A stretch of 64,000 nt of DNA from Thermothielavioides terrestris NRRL 8126 (taxonomy: Eukaryota > Ascomycota > Sordariomycetes > Sordariales > Chaetomiaceae): assembly GCF_000226115.1 (NCBI RefSeq), contig NC_016458.1, forward strand, positions 3,506,001-3,570,000, given 5' to 3'. Under the pieces are notes generated by a model. That model saw nothing but the letters and a program-made list of their open reading frames with translations, searched no databases and was not told the origin of the DNA. A program made the position numbers and the translations under genes. Shown piece after piece: positions 1 to 11,260 of the stretch (position 1 is the stretch's first letter; each line of letters starts with the position of its first letter).

Positions 1-3000
1 AGGTAATAGCGATATTCGCGAGCTTAGGCAACGAATTATCCTATCTATAAGCTACGTTAGAGGCCTATACTTTATTGCTTAGTGCTATTAAGATTCAATA
101 GCTATTGTCTATAAGCTAGGTCATCCTATACTATTTATTATAGTTATAGCTAACCTAAACTAGGTAGAGATCTAGCAGGAGCTTCTTCTAAGCTAGACTA
201 CAATGGACCGCCCTAACATTGTTGGCTATATCTTTAAGCTCAAATGCTAAGCTATCCTTTACGAGCTTTAGTATAGCAACCTATTTAGGGAGTTTATAAG
301 TATTGTTTAGACTATTAAATACTAAAAGCGTAGGCTTCTATACCGCTATATCTTGCTTTTCCTTTTATAAAAGTCTATACATCTATTTCTTATACTTACC
401 AACGTCGACTACGTTATCTAGGCTAAGCTTCCAACAGAGGCGGAGGATCCTAATAGCCAATTATAGGCTATTATTATAAGCAATATAATTTATAGGCTAT
501 ATAGTTCTAATAACCCTGCTTCTCCTTATATAGTTCGTGACCTACGTATAGGCGTTGCGAGCTATTCTAAGCGCTTTCTAAAGGCCTTTATAGAGAAGAC
601 CGTTATCCTAGAAAATAGGTATCTTATCTATCGCTATCGAGACACTAGGCAAATAGTTACTTGTAAAGTCAATAGCTATAAGATACAACTTAACAACCGT
701 TAAGTTATATCTTATAACCTTTACCTCTCTCGTAAGTACATTGCCTATATTAATATAGAGATTTATATATCTATAAAGTCTATTAAGTATATATATAAGT
801 ATATTTATAATGGGACTAATTAGTCGATGATTCAACTCTCTATAGTTAACTAGCTCAATAAGGTTGATATCTACTTATAATATTGGTATATTAGTCTAGC
901 GGAAGCGGGTGTATAGCTCTTCGAATTCTATACCTATCGCGAGTTTCTACTTGTTTATCGCCTTCTAGTCTATCTCGAGTATCAACAATATATTATTTTC
1001 TAGGCGGATAGCACTTCTAAAGAGCTTATAGAGGCTTTAGAACGTAGAACTATAGAGCTAGAAAGGTTCTTTACTTACAACGTAGCCTATAAGGATACTC
1101 GCAATATCCTCTATATCGACTTTCCTTCGTACTTCGTTTAAGACAAACGGTTATAGGAGTAGAAGCCCTATATTTACAGCACTACTATTAGGCATATATA
1201 TTACGTTCCTCCTACTATAGGTAAACGATATTTTTTTTATCTTCTCCTCTATTCTATTCTAAACGCTTAGTTGTTTACCTATTTATAGACTATAGATAGC
1301 TACGAATATCCAACGTTCTAAGCTACTTATATTGTAATTAGCCTATTCGACTTCAACTAAAGCTAGATTATATACTTTACCAAGGCTATAGGCTAGTAAA
1401 TAGGGTATACCCTTTATAAGCTTTTTACTATTAGCCTCCTTTCTAACAATATTATAGACCTAGGAGCGCTATAATTATAGTTTTACAATTCCTTTTACAA
1501 CGATCTTCTATACCGCCTCGAACATTTTATAGATGTCCTACTAGACTTAGAGGAACTACATTTCGACTTTAGGCTCTTTTTATTGAATTAGCTACTAGCT
1601 AATAGCGACAAATGTTTAGCCGACTTTGGTTTACTAGCTATCTGTTACCGCTAGGAGGATATAAAGTAGAACCCCCTTTTATAAACGGAGCTCAGTTATA
1701 ACCATTAAGAGCAAGAGGCCCTATTTATAAGCATTTGATCTCGGTTGAACACTAGCTAAACTACGCTTTTTATAGAGATTATAGCTATAGTCGACTTATA
1801 CTTTAAAACGGCCTATTTTTTTATCTAAGGCGCTAGTAGGACTAGTAAAACCTTTTTATATCGTTGTCTCTCTTCTTTCTTCTATTCGCAAAGGTATATT
1901 GTCCTTTATATTACTTCTTCTAGCCTTATAGCTCTCCTTCTCGATAGTAGCTACACTTCTTATAGCCGTTTTAAAATTCTAATCGACATTATAGACGCTA
2001 GCACTTATATAGTCTAGAAGAACACTCAGCTTACAACTCTTTTGCAATGTACTAAGCTTATTATCTAGGACGAGGTTCTAATATAGTACTGCTACTACTT
2101 CGAGGCTATCGACTATATATTGCGAGACATTCGCGACTACGATAGCCTATTTAGAGGGGTTCTAGTTGTATTAGGGGGGGACTTTATATAAATCCTGCCT
2201 ATTGTCTACAACGGTGATAGATATTATATTGTTCAAACCTATTTATAGAACTCGCTAATCTAGCCTTAGATATAGGTCTAGAAACTAACTAAGAATATAC
2301 GAGTATAGGGAGCTAATGCTAACAACTATACTTTTATAAGTTAGTTATAAGATCTAAGTTATAATCCTTACTTCTATAGCTCTATTAATCCTCTCCCCTC
2401 TATTACACTCTATTCTATATAGGAGCAGTTAGTTGATTAGGTCTATCCTATATATCTACTTGAATATACTACAATAGACTCGACAGTGTTTATAAACTAA
2501 GCGATTCTTTGCCCTTACAACGCTACTATAAACTCTATCAACGTAACTATTATTTCTTTAGTTCTAGGTCAGGAATTTCGATATCTCTCTATTAAGAAAG
2601 TAGAAAACCCTCCTAACACCAAAGATCTTAACGCTCCTATATTATCTCCTAATTTTTTATTTTCTTTAGACTTCGCTTCTATTCTACCTACTATCCTAAC
2701 CTTAAAGGTTAGAGCCCCTATTCTTTTACTTCGAAACCTTGACCTTAGTAGTAGGCTCTACAATGGGACTTAGCTAGTTGTAACTTAGTTTGCTTCGTCC
2801 GTTATTAAAGGGCGAATCTTAATAAGTAACTTTGCTAGGCAGTTGTAGATAATTATAAAGATTAAGTTCTATAGAGGAGGACTTTCCTTACGTTATTGTT
2901 TGTAAACAGTTTCTAGTTCGCCTCTACTTTGCAATAACTATTAATAAGTCTTAGAGGTAGTCTTTTTCTTATATTGATATCGATTCTTAAAAGCCTATAT

Positions 3001-3075
3001 TTTCTTATAGCCAGTTTTATATAGCTATATCTCAGGTTATAAATATTTATAATGTTTATATATACTTATCAGATT
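1..3075 (+). pseudogene. Helitron replication initiator/helicase (Rep-Hel), broken by RIP
   Basis: In functional Helitrons this protein nicks and joins DNA (HUH/Y2 Rep) and unwinds it (Pif1-like SF1 helicase). The N-terminus is cut by the window edge. At 332-361 the frame reads RLLYRYILLFL, which corresponds to GLPHRHILLFL; both catalytic His codons are now Tyr (TAC 341-343, TAT 347-349) and Pro is Leu, exactly what CpA to TpA gives. The Y2 motif KYIYKYIYNG at 785-814 keeps its tyrosines. Helicase motifs follow: Walker A GASRTSKT at 1829-1852 (two Gly lost), II-stop-DEV near 2060-2080 (Trp to stop), a GGDF..QILPIV-like motif near 2170-2204, NGTQLVVT-like near 2760, and FAITINKS near 2930. The last similarity, an IAISQVINIYNVYIYLSD-type end, stops near 3070. 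Dozens of in-frame TAG/TAA make it non-functional. Confidence 0.88.
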
Positions 3076-3143
3076 TAGGGGGGTAAGGCAGGAAGCTTAT
3101 AAACATTGTATACTTAGAGGTACTAATATTATAGTACAGTTGT

Positions 3144-3302
3144 TAAACGCTATTATAGATTCTTATAGTCGAGGTGTACTATATACTAACTAATGCTTTA
3201 TACCTATATTAAACGCTATCGTATACTCTTATAGTCTAGGTACGCAACGCTATTCTAGATTCGATTCCTATATTCTAGATATACAACGCTATTCTAGAAT
3301 CT
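3144..3302 (+). repeat. Four imperfect copies of an AACGCTATTCTAGATTC-like motif
   Basis: Copies start near 3144, 3211, 3244 and 3283, each reading close to AACGCTATTCTAGATTC, and some are followed by TTATAG. Spacing is irregular (67, 33 and 39 bases). The array lies between the end of the helicase frame and the end of the antisense pseudogene, so it sits in the Helitron's non-coding spacer. It may be internal repeats of the element; no function can be read from it. Confidence 0.55.
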
Positions 3303-3399
3303 TACGCGCTAAGTATATAATACTTTGTACCTATAGCTAATAAACACATTTCTCTCCTCTATAGTATATCCTTTGTAGACCTATTAAGCAGATTCGTTA

Positions 3400-4680
3400 T
3401 AACTTATATTCGCTAATTATATCTCCTTCCTCCGTAGTTTATCCACTATAAATATATCAAATAGGCTAGCTATATCTCTAAAAGCCTCTACAAAGGTCTA
3501 CTCTTCTTTAGTAGATAGGTATAGAAAGAGCTTGTAAATAAGCTCGATATAGCAGTTAATACGTTTAATAGGGCTTGTAAGTTCGCTACATGTAGTATAG
3601 TATCTATCCTCTTTTAGATAACACGAGCCGTAATAGGTAGGTATAGTAAGGTTGTTATTCAACAGGCGTATAGCCTTCTTTCTAGCTCTATAACGACCGT
3701 TATAGATAGGGGGTGTAAACTCATCTCTTAGAACAGGGTATATAGCAGGAGCTACTATCGTATAAAGAGCAAGCTATAAAAATATATATAGGTCGTTGAA
3801 CTACTAGGAGCTAATGGAAGATAATGTATCTATTGTAGGGCGTGAACGCTTAGAGGAGATAACCACTTCGAGCTCCGACTTACACTTCGTAGACATAGTA
3901 TAATGTTTATATAGCTTAAATATCGGCTAAGGGGGGGGTAGAAGGGGAGGGGGGGGGGTCGGATCCTTTATAATACAACGCTTATAAGGTGTCTCCAACT
4001 CTATTATATATATATTAGCTACAAAGTATATTATAGATATATTAGAAGGACTATATTTACTACTTCCCTTGAAAAAGCTATATCTAGTACTATCTAAGTT
4101 GTAGTAGCAGCTAGTGTAGTAGCTATTACCTATATTATCCTACGATATAACATAGTTTATATATAGGCCTAGACCTTTTTTACAATGCTTACACTTATTA
4201 TCGTTAAGATCGTTGCCTATAATTTATATTAGTAGAGATTTAAGGTTAGTTGTATAGTCGAAGTTAATATTATAGTACTTATCTAGGTTATAAGGATCTA
4301 TCTATAAGTAGATATTATAGACCACCTATAGGTATATCAACGTTAATGTCCTATTATTGTTGTAGATCGCTATATACCTCAAACTTCAGTAGGTCCTATA
4401 TATACTTTGTAGGCTTAGGAAAGTTTTATATAGCCTCGAGAACAGTCTCCTTCAAGAGGATACTAGCTATAACCTTTATATCGCTATCTTCGTTCTCCTC
4501 TCTTTACACTTCTATAGCTATATCTTAAGCTTCGTTATCTTCCCTTTACACGTCTATCGCCATAGTAGTCGACGTAGGTATAAGCGGCTCGTAGGGGGTA
4601 TCGCTATATTAGACGTCTTCATCCACTTCGATGGACGACAGAGGCGAGTCCGCTTCGTCGTTGAAAAGCGTAGAAGGCAT
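3400..4680 (-). pseudogene. Antisense cargo-like gene in Helitron, DUF3716-like, broken by RIP
   Basis: Read on the minus strand, a coherent protein begins with ATG at 4678-4680 (MPSTLFNDEADSPLSSIE...), chosen because an acidic, Ser-rich stretch follows at once. It has many TAG/TAA at plausible CAG/CAA sites. Near 4200-4085 it reads KCKHCKKGLGLY, then a Cys/Tyr-rich stretch and NLDSTRYSFFKG. That resembles the cysteine-rich signature of the fungal DUF3716 proteins (C-x2-C, GxGP, later CxxC, RCSF) with several Cys changed to Tyr. A second readable block at 3780-3410 contains LYTIVAPAIYPVLRDEF and a Lys/Arg-rich end near DKLRRKEI. The original stop is not clear; the end given is approximate. 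DUF3716 has no known function. The family call rests on memory of the motif, so it is tentative; that it was once coding on this strand is more secure. Confidence 0.5.
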
Positions 4681-5014
4681 CTAATAGTCGTTAAAATCGC
4701 TATTTACATATAGCGATTAAGCTAGTATATATATTGTTACGTTCGATAGCCGGTTAGTCGACAGCGACGTAGTTGTTAGGCGGTTTGTTGTATAGGATCT
4801 AGGTTTTTAGTTTCTAGGCGTAGCGATTCTACTTCTATATATAGGCGGCTTCTATATATATATTAGACTCGCTCCAATTGCCTAGGAAAAAGCTTAGAAA
4901 AGAGGTAATGGATCAGTAAATGCTCACAAATGCGCCGCTAAGCCGAGCCGCAACGGATATACACAGTTCTATAGGATGAATGTCGTATACGCTAGAAAAG
5001 GTGGGTGCGCAGGT

Positions 5015-5052
5015 GTGGAAAAAGTGGGTGGTTGTGGAAAAAGTGGGTGGTT
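5015..5052 (+). repeat. Two tandem 19-bp units near the Helitron 3' end
   Basis: The unit GTGGAAAAAGTGGGTGGTT occurs at 5015-5033 and again at 5034-5052, with a looser GAAAAGGTGGGTG copy just upstream (near 4995). It lies in the ~4900-5118 stretch that has escaped RIP, in the subterminal region of the Helitron. Subterminal repeats of this kind may serve as binding sites for the element's own Rep protein, but that is inference. Confidence 0.8.
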
Positions 5053-5089
5053 GTAGCACTGCTAAGAAAAAGGATTGAAATGGCTATGC

Positions 5090-5120
5090 GCAGCCCGCGA
5101 AGCAGGCTGCTAACCCCTAG
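5090..5120 (+). other. Helitron 3' terminus: hairpin plus CTAG
   Basis: GCAGCC (5090-5095) pairs with GGCTGC (5105-5110); after a C/A mismatch, GC (5097-5098) pairs with GC (5102-5103) around a GAA loop. Ten bases follow (TAACCCCTAG) and end in CTAG, matching the CTRR rule. The next base is T, and LINE A sequence starts there. The hairpin is the family's termination signal for rolling-circle transfer. It is essentially undamaged although the coding part is wrecked. Confidence 0.88.
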
Positions 5121-6341
5121 TAAACTATATACTCTACTCTACTACCTACTTCTTATACTTAGCAAACCCCCTTTCTAATATATAGTAGTATACTAGCGTA
5201 TCCTATCTAAACGTAAAGAGGTTAGTGTCATCTATATACTCGACCGTTAAGAGCCTAGTATATATTTCGAAGATATAAAACAAAGGGATAATAAAAAGGA
5301 TAAATAGCACTAGCGATAGTAGCGAGCCCTATAGTATACCTTACTACAAAGTTATAGGCTTAGCTATAATCCTATTGAACTATAGGTATGCTATACAATC
5401 TTTAAAATAGCTTTTTAGGAGTATAACTAGCTTCTTCTTAAAACCTAGTTCCTAAAATATATATAGTAGCTAGATCTAGTCGACTTAGTCGAAGGCGCCT
5501 TTTAGATCTAGCTACAATAATAAGGTATAGGCGCTATACATCTATACTATCTTTACTACATTGGTCACTACCTAGATCGCTACCTCTATAGACCTATATT
5601 GCTAGAAGCCTATCTATATCTCTAGGAGTAGCTTATACGCCTTAGCTATATATATTACTTGGTCTACAATAGCTACTTCGATAATTTTGTCTACTATACT
5701 AAATAGCGATATTAGGCGGTATACCCCTACCTCTGTTAGCTATTCTAAAGACTTCCCTAGCTTTCTAACGACAACTACCTATATAATATAGAATCTATAT
5801 AGGAAATGCTCTAGCTCAAAGCAAATGTATATAATCGCTATAAGTACCTTTAATAACTTGCCCTCCTTATTATAGGCCTTAAGGAACTTATTAGTAAAAA
5901 GGTCTTTACTAGGCGTTTTATTTAATCTTATATAGCTTATAATCTCTATAATTTTAGTACTATAGACCTCCTAGTTAATAGGCGTAGTATTACAAAAAGA
6001 CCCTTTAGGCTAGTCTTAGTTGAGGATACTATTGTATTACATTTATAATATAGGAAAGAAGCGCCCTACCAACGCCTTAGCCTTCTAGACGTATATTATA
6101 GCGCTTTAGGGCTTGCTAGGCCCTAGCTAAAGCGCTAGCAACGCTAGAGGTTTAAAGCGTTAGTAGCTTCGAAATCGTACCTACCTTTTAATATCCTATA
6201 TTAGCTTCTACTCCCTTAATACTCTAGTAAAAGAGTAGTGCTAATATAGTGTCTATAACTACCTAGCGTAGTACTTGAATCGCTATACCGTTTTACAGTA
6301 GTATATTTAGGAGCTTACTATATAGCTCGATCGCTAGGTAT
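5121..6341 (-). mobile_element. LINE A, segment 1 (reverse transcriptase part)
   Basis: Antisense LINE sequence that aligns by eye with LINE B 19650-20850. It carries the central part of ORF2: the RT active site YIDD is retained at 5227-5238 (minus strand), followed by TNL. Other positions have many stops. The left side is cut by the Helitron and the right side by LTR-1; the frame resumes at 13690 after the GGTAT duplication. The C-terminal and 3' part of this copy must lie left of the window, beyond the Helitron 5' end. Confidence 0.9.
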
Positions 6342-6487
6342 TGTCACGGCAAGGCAAAACAAGTACTAGATAACTCGCAGCTGAATTGATCCTCGATTGA
6401 CGAAGACTTTAAGTCTGAGGAGAGAGAGGAAAACTATCAACATATAGGTGGAAAACTATGCTCAAATACCTTGAGTAGTGCGTATAG

Positions 6488-6523
6488 ACAATTTGTAGTA
6501 GGGCTACAATTTGCAGTAGGGCT
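6488..6523. repeat. Two tandem 18-bp units inside the LTR
   Basis: ACAATTTGTAGTAGGGCT at 6488-6505 is repeated at 6506-6523 with one change (T to C). The same pair is present in all four LTRs (near 13450, 15030 and 29515), so it is an ancestral LTR feature and not a local event. A regulatory role is possible but unproven. Confidence 0.8.
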
Positions 6524-6653
6524 ACAAAGTCTATACGTTGTAGGGTAAGACGCGGTTCACCTTATTAGCGTATTTTTCCTTATTGGCAAGTCAACCCCTC
6601 CTTCCTAATCCGGAAGTCGACTCGAATCCTGCAAATCCACTAACTTAGGAGGT

Positions 6654-6675
6654 CACGTGAGTGTATAGTCACGTG
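6654..6675. promoter_or_regulatory. Paired CACGTG palindromes in the LTR
   Basis: GTCACGTGA occurs twice, the CACGTG cores at 6654-6659 and 6670-6675, 16 bp apart. CACGTG is the core site of bHLH factors (Cbf1/Pho4-type in fungi). In other LTRs the sites are partly destroyed by CpA to TpA (e.g. TCATGTGA near 13631), although 14873 still has TCACGTGA. A role as LTR enhancer is inference. Confidence 0.4.
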
Positions 6676-6727
6676 ACAGGTCTATATACAAGTTATATAA
6701 CAGTAGTTAGTATACTATATCGTTATA

Positions 6728-6741
6728 TTACCCCCTTCTCG
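6728..6741 (-). other. LTR-1 polypurine tract
   Basis: On the minus strand the sequence reads CGAGAAGGGGGTAA directly before the 3' LTR. This is the expected position and composition for the plus-strand primer of a Gypsy element. The same tract (CGAAGGGGGGGTGA) precedes the 3' LTR of LTR-2 at 29294-29307. Confidence 0.75.
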
Positions 6742-7079
6742 AAAAAGTGTTGTACCTATACAACGAATATATTATAGTCCTCCGCTAGCTATTAGTAATT
6801 AGAAGAATTGGCTTATAAGCCTATTTTTTACAAAGTTTATACAATTAGGTTCTATAGGACTTAGAAATCTGCCCTATAGCCTACTAAGCTATATAAGATG
6901 CTATATCTAGGCTAGTAGGTATATAAGGGAGCTAGGATAAAATGTTATCCTACGACTTTATAGTAGGTTTATACGTATATACGACGTCTTATAGATCGAG
7001 TTAGATCGTATTGTCCTTTAGATACTAATAGGTTATTATCCGGATATTTGTTATCGAAGTAATCCTCCTTATAAGCTTT

Positions 7080-10000
7080 TAGCTATTGTAGCAATCGCTA
7101 AGATGGTCTAGCTATATAGGGGAATTCTTTATAGAATTCCCAAAGGTAGTATAGTATATTCTTAAAATTAGTAGCGTTATACTATTTAAGGTCCTTGCCC
7201 TAACCGATCTACTAAATGCGATACTAGAGTTTCCCTTTGAATATCTAAGAGGTAAGAATCTTTTTAACTTACTATTCTAATTCGCTGTCTACCTCAATTG
7301 GTAGCTTAGGCTAGGGTTCCTAGCCTAGTAATAGGTTATTCGGTACTCTTTAGAGTCGATCTAGGGTAAATACTAGGTATATCTTCTAGGTTTTAAATAG
7401 CTTTAGCTTATAGGAATAACCCTTCTTAGCGATAATCGGAAAAGGCCTAGCAACTAAGTAGTTAAACTTGTTGCTTAGTTGGTTTATCTATTAGCGGCCC
7501 TTTATAATATAGACCTTCTAACTAACTTTAAATTCTTCTAGCTACTAATGTTTATCTACTTACTACTTTTAAGCTTCTTAGGCTTCTATATACTTTCCCT
7601 AGCGAATTAGATAGTAGAATTAATTCTAGAGAGCATCTCCTAGGCTTTAGTATAATTAAGTTTATCTTTAGTACTATTAAACTCTTAGATATACTTCTAC
7701 TAATTATAGATTATCTAGAAAAGTATACTAGTCTTAACCTTAAATAGGGCAAAGCTAGTAGACGAGTAGAGTAAAATAGCTTAAATAAAATCTATTATAG
7801 ATAGTAATTTTGACCAATTGTCTTAGAAATAGTTAATAAAGGGGCGTAGACGCTAGTCGAGGTATTAATTTATAATTTCGATCTACCTATCTGTCTAGGG
7901 GTACTCTAAAGAAGAGAGGTATAGATTAATTCTAAAGATCTTATAGAACTTATTCTAAAATACTAAGATAAACTAAAGGCCTTAGTCCAAAGTAATCGAT
8001 TCTAAAGCTCTATAGGTATACTAAATATACTAATAGTAGAGTTATATTATCTCTTTAGTAATAGTAGTTTTATAGTAGGGGAGTAAATAGCTATACTTCT
8101 TTAAGTAGTCTACTATAACGAAGACTTGGTTATAGCCTAACTTGTCTTAGAGTATTATATAAAAGTCTATAGTAATATACTACTAAGGTCTTATAGGGAC
8201 TTCTAAGGGCTTAAAGAGGCCTAGTAGCTTATCGTAAAGTATATAGGAACGTCGATAGGTCTAGTAATTCTAAATAAACTTGTCGATATCTCCTATTTAC
8301 CTTAGCTAGAAGTATTATCTCTAGACTAACTCTTATATCTTATTCCTATCTAGGTAGGCTATAGAGATCTAGTTATAGATCTTAGCTAATAGGTAGGTTT
8401 ATAGATAACTATCTAGTAGAACTATTAGCCTCCCTTCCTTTAGTAGAAGGCTACTATCGCTTAGGGTCTAGTCGGTATTATTTTAGTAGACAAGCTCCTA
8501 GAAACTCTCTAGGGCTTCGCTCTCCTAGTTCGCTTTAAGGATAGTATCTACTAGTTTATATCCTTCGAGTCGCTATAGGCAAGACAGCTTAGATTCGTTA
8601 GCTTCGATTTAACAGATTATATATCGTAAGTTGTACTTAGCAAGCTCCTTAGGCAATAACTCTAGTTCCTCTAGGATCTATAGGTCTAGCTTGCTCTTAG
8701 AGAGGACTATCTAAGTATAGTAAGCTTCTTAGACTTCCTTCTAAATAGCGAGCTCTTTGGCTTTATAAGATAGGGCATCGGCAATAGCGTTCTATTTACT
8801 AGGTTAGTAGACAATTTGAAAATCTAGGGCAGAGAAGAGCTTAGCTTAACTAGCTTATTATATATTAAGTAGCCTCTTCTATATAAAATATTACAATATA
8901 TAGTAGTTAAATAAAATGTCGAACTACTATTGGAGGCTAAGTAGTATTAGGTACTATTCTTCAATAGTATATACAATAGTAAAGAGTTCCTTATCGTAGA
9001 TAAGGTAATTACTTTCTAATCTAAACATCGTTTTTAAGAAGAACGTAATAGGGTACCAACTATCGTTGTATTTCTACTAGAAGACTCTAGCTACAACTCT
9101 ACTAAATATATCGACTTCGATTTAGCTCTCTTTAATAGGATTATAGTATTTAAAGAGTAGAGTATTAGTCATTTGTTTCTTAAGTTCTTAGAAAGCTTCC
9201 TTATACTCTTTAGTTTATTTAAATAGTTTTCCTTTAATAATTAGACGCTATAGGGGATATACAATCCTTCTATACTTATAGATAAATTAGTAGTAAAAGT
9301 TGTAGAATCTAAAGAAAGCTTATACTCCCTATATAGTAGTAGGTCGGTCCTAAGAAACTACTGTCTTAATTTTCTTTGAGTCTACTTAGACGCCTTTAGT
9401 ATTGACGATAAACCTAAGGAACTTGGTTTCAATAGTATAGAATTTATATTTCTTAATATCCGCCTAGAGACCTACTTTATATAGTTTCTAGAGGACAAGC
9501 TATATATACTTATAGTGTTCTTCCTTGTTTTGAGAGTAGATAATTAGGTTATCGATATAGGTGGTTATAAATATATTGAGGTACTTGAAGAACTAGGAAT
9601 TAACGAATCGCTAGAAGGTAGTAGGTCTATTATATAGGCCAAATAGCAGGACCTTATAGTAGAATTGGCTATAGTAGGTTTAGAAGGTCGTTAGGTCTTT
9701 ACTTTCAAGGGTAAGTCGAATCTAGTAGAAGGCTTACTAGATATCGATCTTAGTGAAGATTTTAGCGTTTCCTAGTTGTTATAAGGTTTTATTAATATAG
9801 GATAGTAGATAGTGGTCTTTGATAGTAACTTCGTTTAAAGCTTAGTAGTCAATATAGAACCTCTAGGTCCTATTTCCTTTAATAGTAAAGAGTATAGAAG
9901 AGCTATATAAGACGATACTTAGTTCAATAAAACCCTTTTATAGGTTCTTAACTAAGTACTTTTTTATAGTCTTTAGCTAGTCGAGGGTATAGGAGTATAA

Positions 10001-11260
10001 GAGGCTTACTCGCTAGGGTAGTAGTCTAGTAAGTTTAATCTTATAATTATATTTGTATCTTAGGGGTATTTTATTAGATTTTTTCTTTAAAAATACGTTA
10101 GTAAATTTAGTAAGGTAAGGGTACTTTGTAATCGCTTCCTCGACTTAGGCTTAGACCTCTTTGTCCTTATTGTTGAGAAGTTTACTAATCTTCTTAGCCT
10201 CGATAGCTTAGTCGATCTAGGCGATTATAATAAATCCTACTATAGAATTTCCTTGTTAATTTCCTTTAAGAAACATTTTGTTAAAGGTTATAGTAGAGAT
10301 AACTATAGCTTTAATTAGGTCTTTAAGAATCTATAGTCGCTTACCCTCTTCTACCTAGGAGACGGCCTATTCTTCCTCTTCTTTAGGTATTATAGGTCGA
10401 GTATAGGTCCTTAAGGGAATGAATTCCTTGCCTTTTAATGCCTAGTCTATCTTCTAGAGGCTATTGTCCTATACGCCTTTAAATAATACCTTCTAAAGGG
10501 GTTTCTTAAAGGGTTTAGTAAGATTATACCTATTAGTATATATTTTAGAGACTTCGAGCTATACTAATTAGTATAATCCTAGGCTTGCCTTAGGTTATAC
10601 TAATCGATATATTCTTAGATCTTTAGTAGGCTATACCAATTAGTAGAATTTATTAGATATTAGTTTAAAAAGTAACTCCCTATACTTTAGTATTTATAGC
10701 TACTACTAAGCTTTCTAACGCTAATCTTAACGCTCTATTGCTTAGTCTCTCTACTTAGTGTCCTTCTAGTATTTAGGGTTTAGCGCCTTAGGAACGAAGG
10801 AGTTATAAGGAATCTTAAGGATATAACTCTATTCTAGATTATATAGTTTATCTTTAAACTAGATCAATCGATATTAGTGAGTATCTAATAGAATATCATA
10901 GTAAACGAGCTATTATTAGCCTAGTAATAGAGTAAACGAGCTATTATTAGCCTAGTAATAGCTAATGCTCCTTTCCTATATTATAAGCTAGGAATAGAGT
11001 GTCCTTCTATATTCTCCTATTGATTTAGAGGTCGAATCTTAAGATTAAGTTAATAAAGTCTATAGATTAGTTTTAAAAGTCTTTTATAGAGATTAGAGTC
11101 TTAAATAGTATCCCTTTAACACTAAGTTTCTTAGTAATTCGCTTTATATAGGTTTAATTAAAGAAGGTATAACCGTTTACTCTAAAGTCAATGAGTATAA
11201 TAATAGTAATACTAGTTCTATTAATAGCTAATATATAGGGGAAAGAGAGGCTCCGACCGC
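7080..11260 (-). pseudogene. LTR-1 Pol: protease, RT, RNase H, integrase, chromodomain; RIP-broken
   Basis: Read leftward on the minus strand: a protease-like segment near 11230-11170 (IDFRVNSYTF-type in the sister copy); a spacer; RT at roughly 10080-9330 with the LNIFITTYIDNLI block near 9580-9540 (YIDD altered to YIDN); RNase H around 9200-8820; integrase around 8570-7500; and a chromodomain around 7285-7110 just inside the 3' LTR. Each block aligns with LTR-2 and carries many TAG/TAA. The polyprotein would synthesise, process and integrate element cDNA, and the chromodomain would steer it to modified histones (family knowledge). No part can be functional now. Whether Gag and Pol were one frame is not resolvable. 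Confidence 0.88.

Larger units (their letters stand above)
1..5120 (+). mobile_element. Helitron rolling-circle transposon, RIP-degraded, 5' end outside window
   Basis: The stretch begins inside a Helitron Rep domain, continues through a Pif1-type helicase, then an antisense cargo-like pseudogene, and ends in a classical Helitron 3' terminus: a GC-rich hairpin at 5090-5110, ten bases, then CTAG with T as the next base. LINE sequence resumes exactly after CTAG at 5121, so the right boundary is precise. The left boundary and the other LINE flank are beyond position 1. The body is heavily RIP-mutated, but the last ~250 bases keep CA, TG and CG dinucleotides. The target is LINE A ORF2; intact LINE copies read TTTAAACTATAT there, which suggests insertion at T|T or A|T. 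The mechanism (single-strand rolling circle, no TSD) is family knowledge, not visible here. Confidence 0.85.
6342..6727 (-). repeat. LTR-1 3' long terminal repeat
   Basis: 386 bp, beginning TGTCACGGCAAGG on the plus strand and aligning end to end with 13304-13689. In the outer part this copy keeps more C/G (e.g. TCGCAGCTGAATTG) than its partner. The end near 6719-6727 (ATCGTTATA) corresponds to GCTGTCACA in the other LTR. Confidence 0.92.

Noticed and set aside
608..835. 75-codon minus-strand open frame
   Set aside because: Lies antisense to the Helitron Rep Y2 region and has no independent support.
4346..4528. 60-codon plus-strand open frame
   Set aside because: It is the shadow of the minus-strand DUF3716-like pseudogene, which has the coherent protein.
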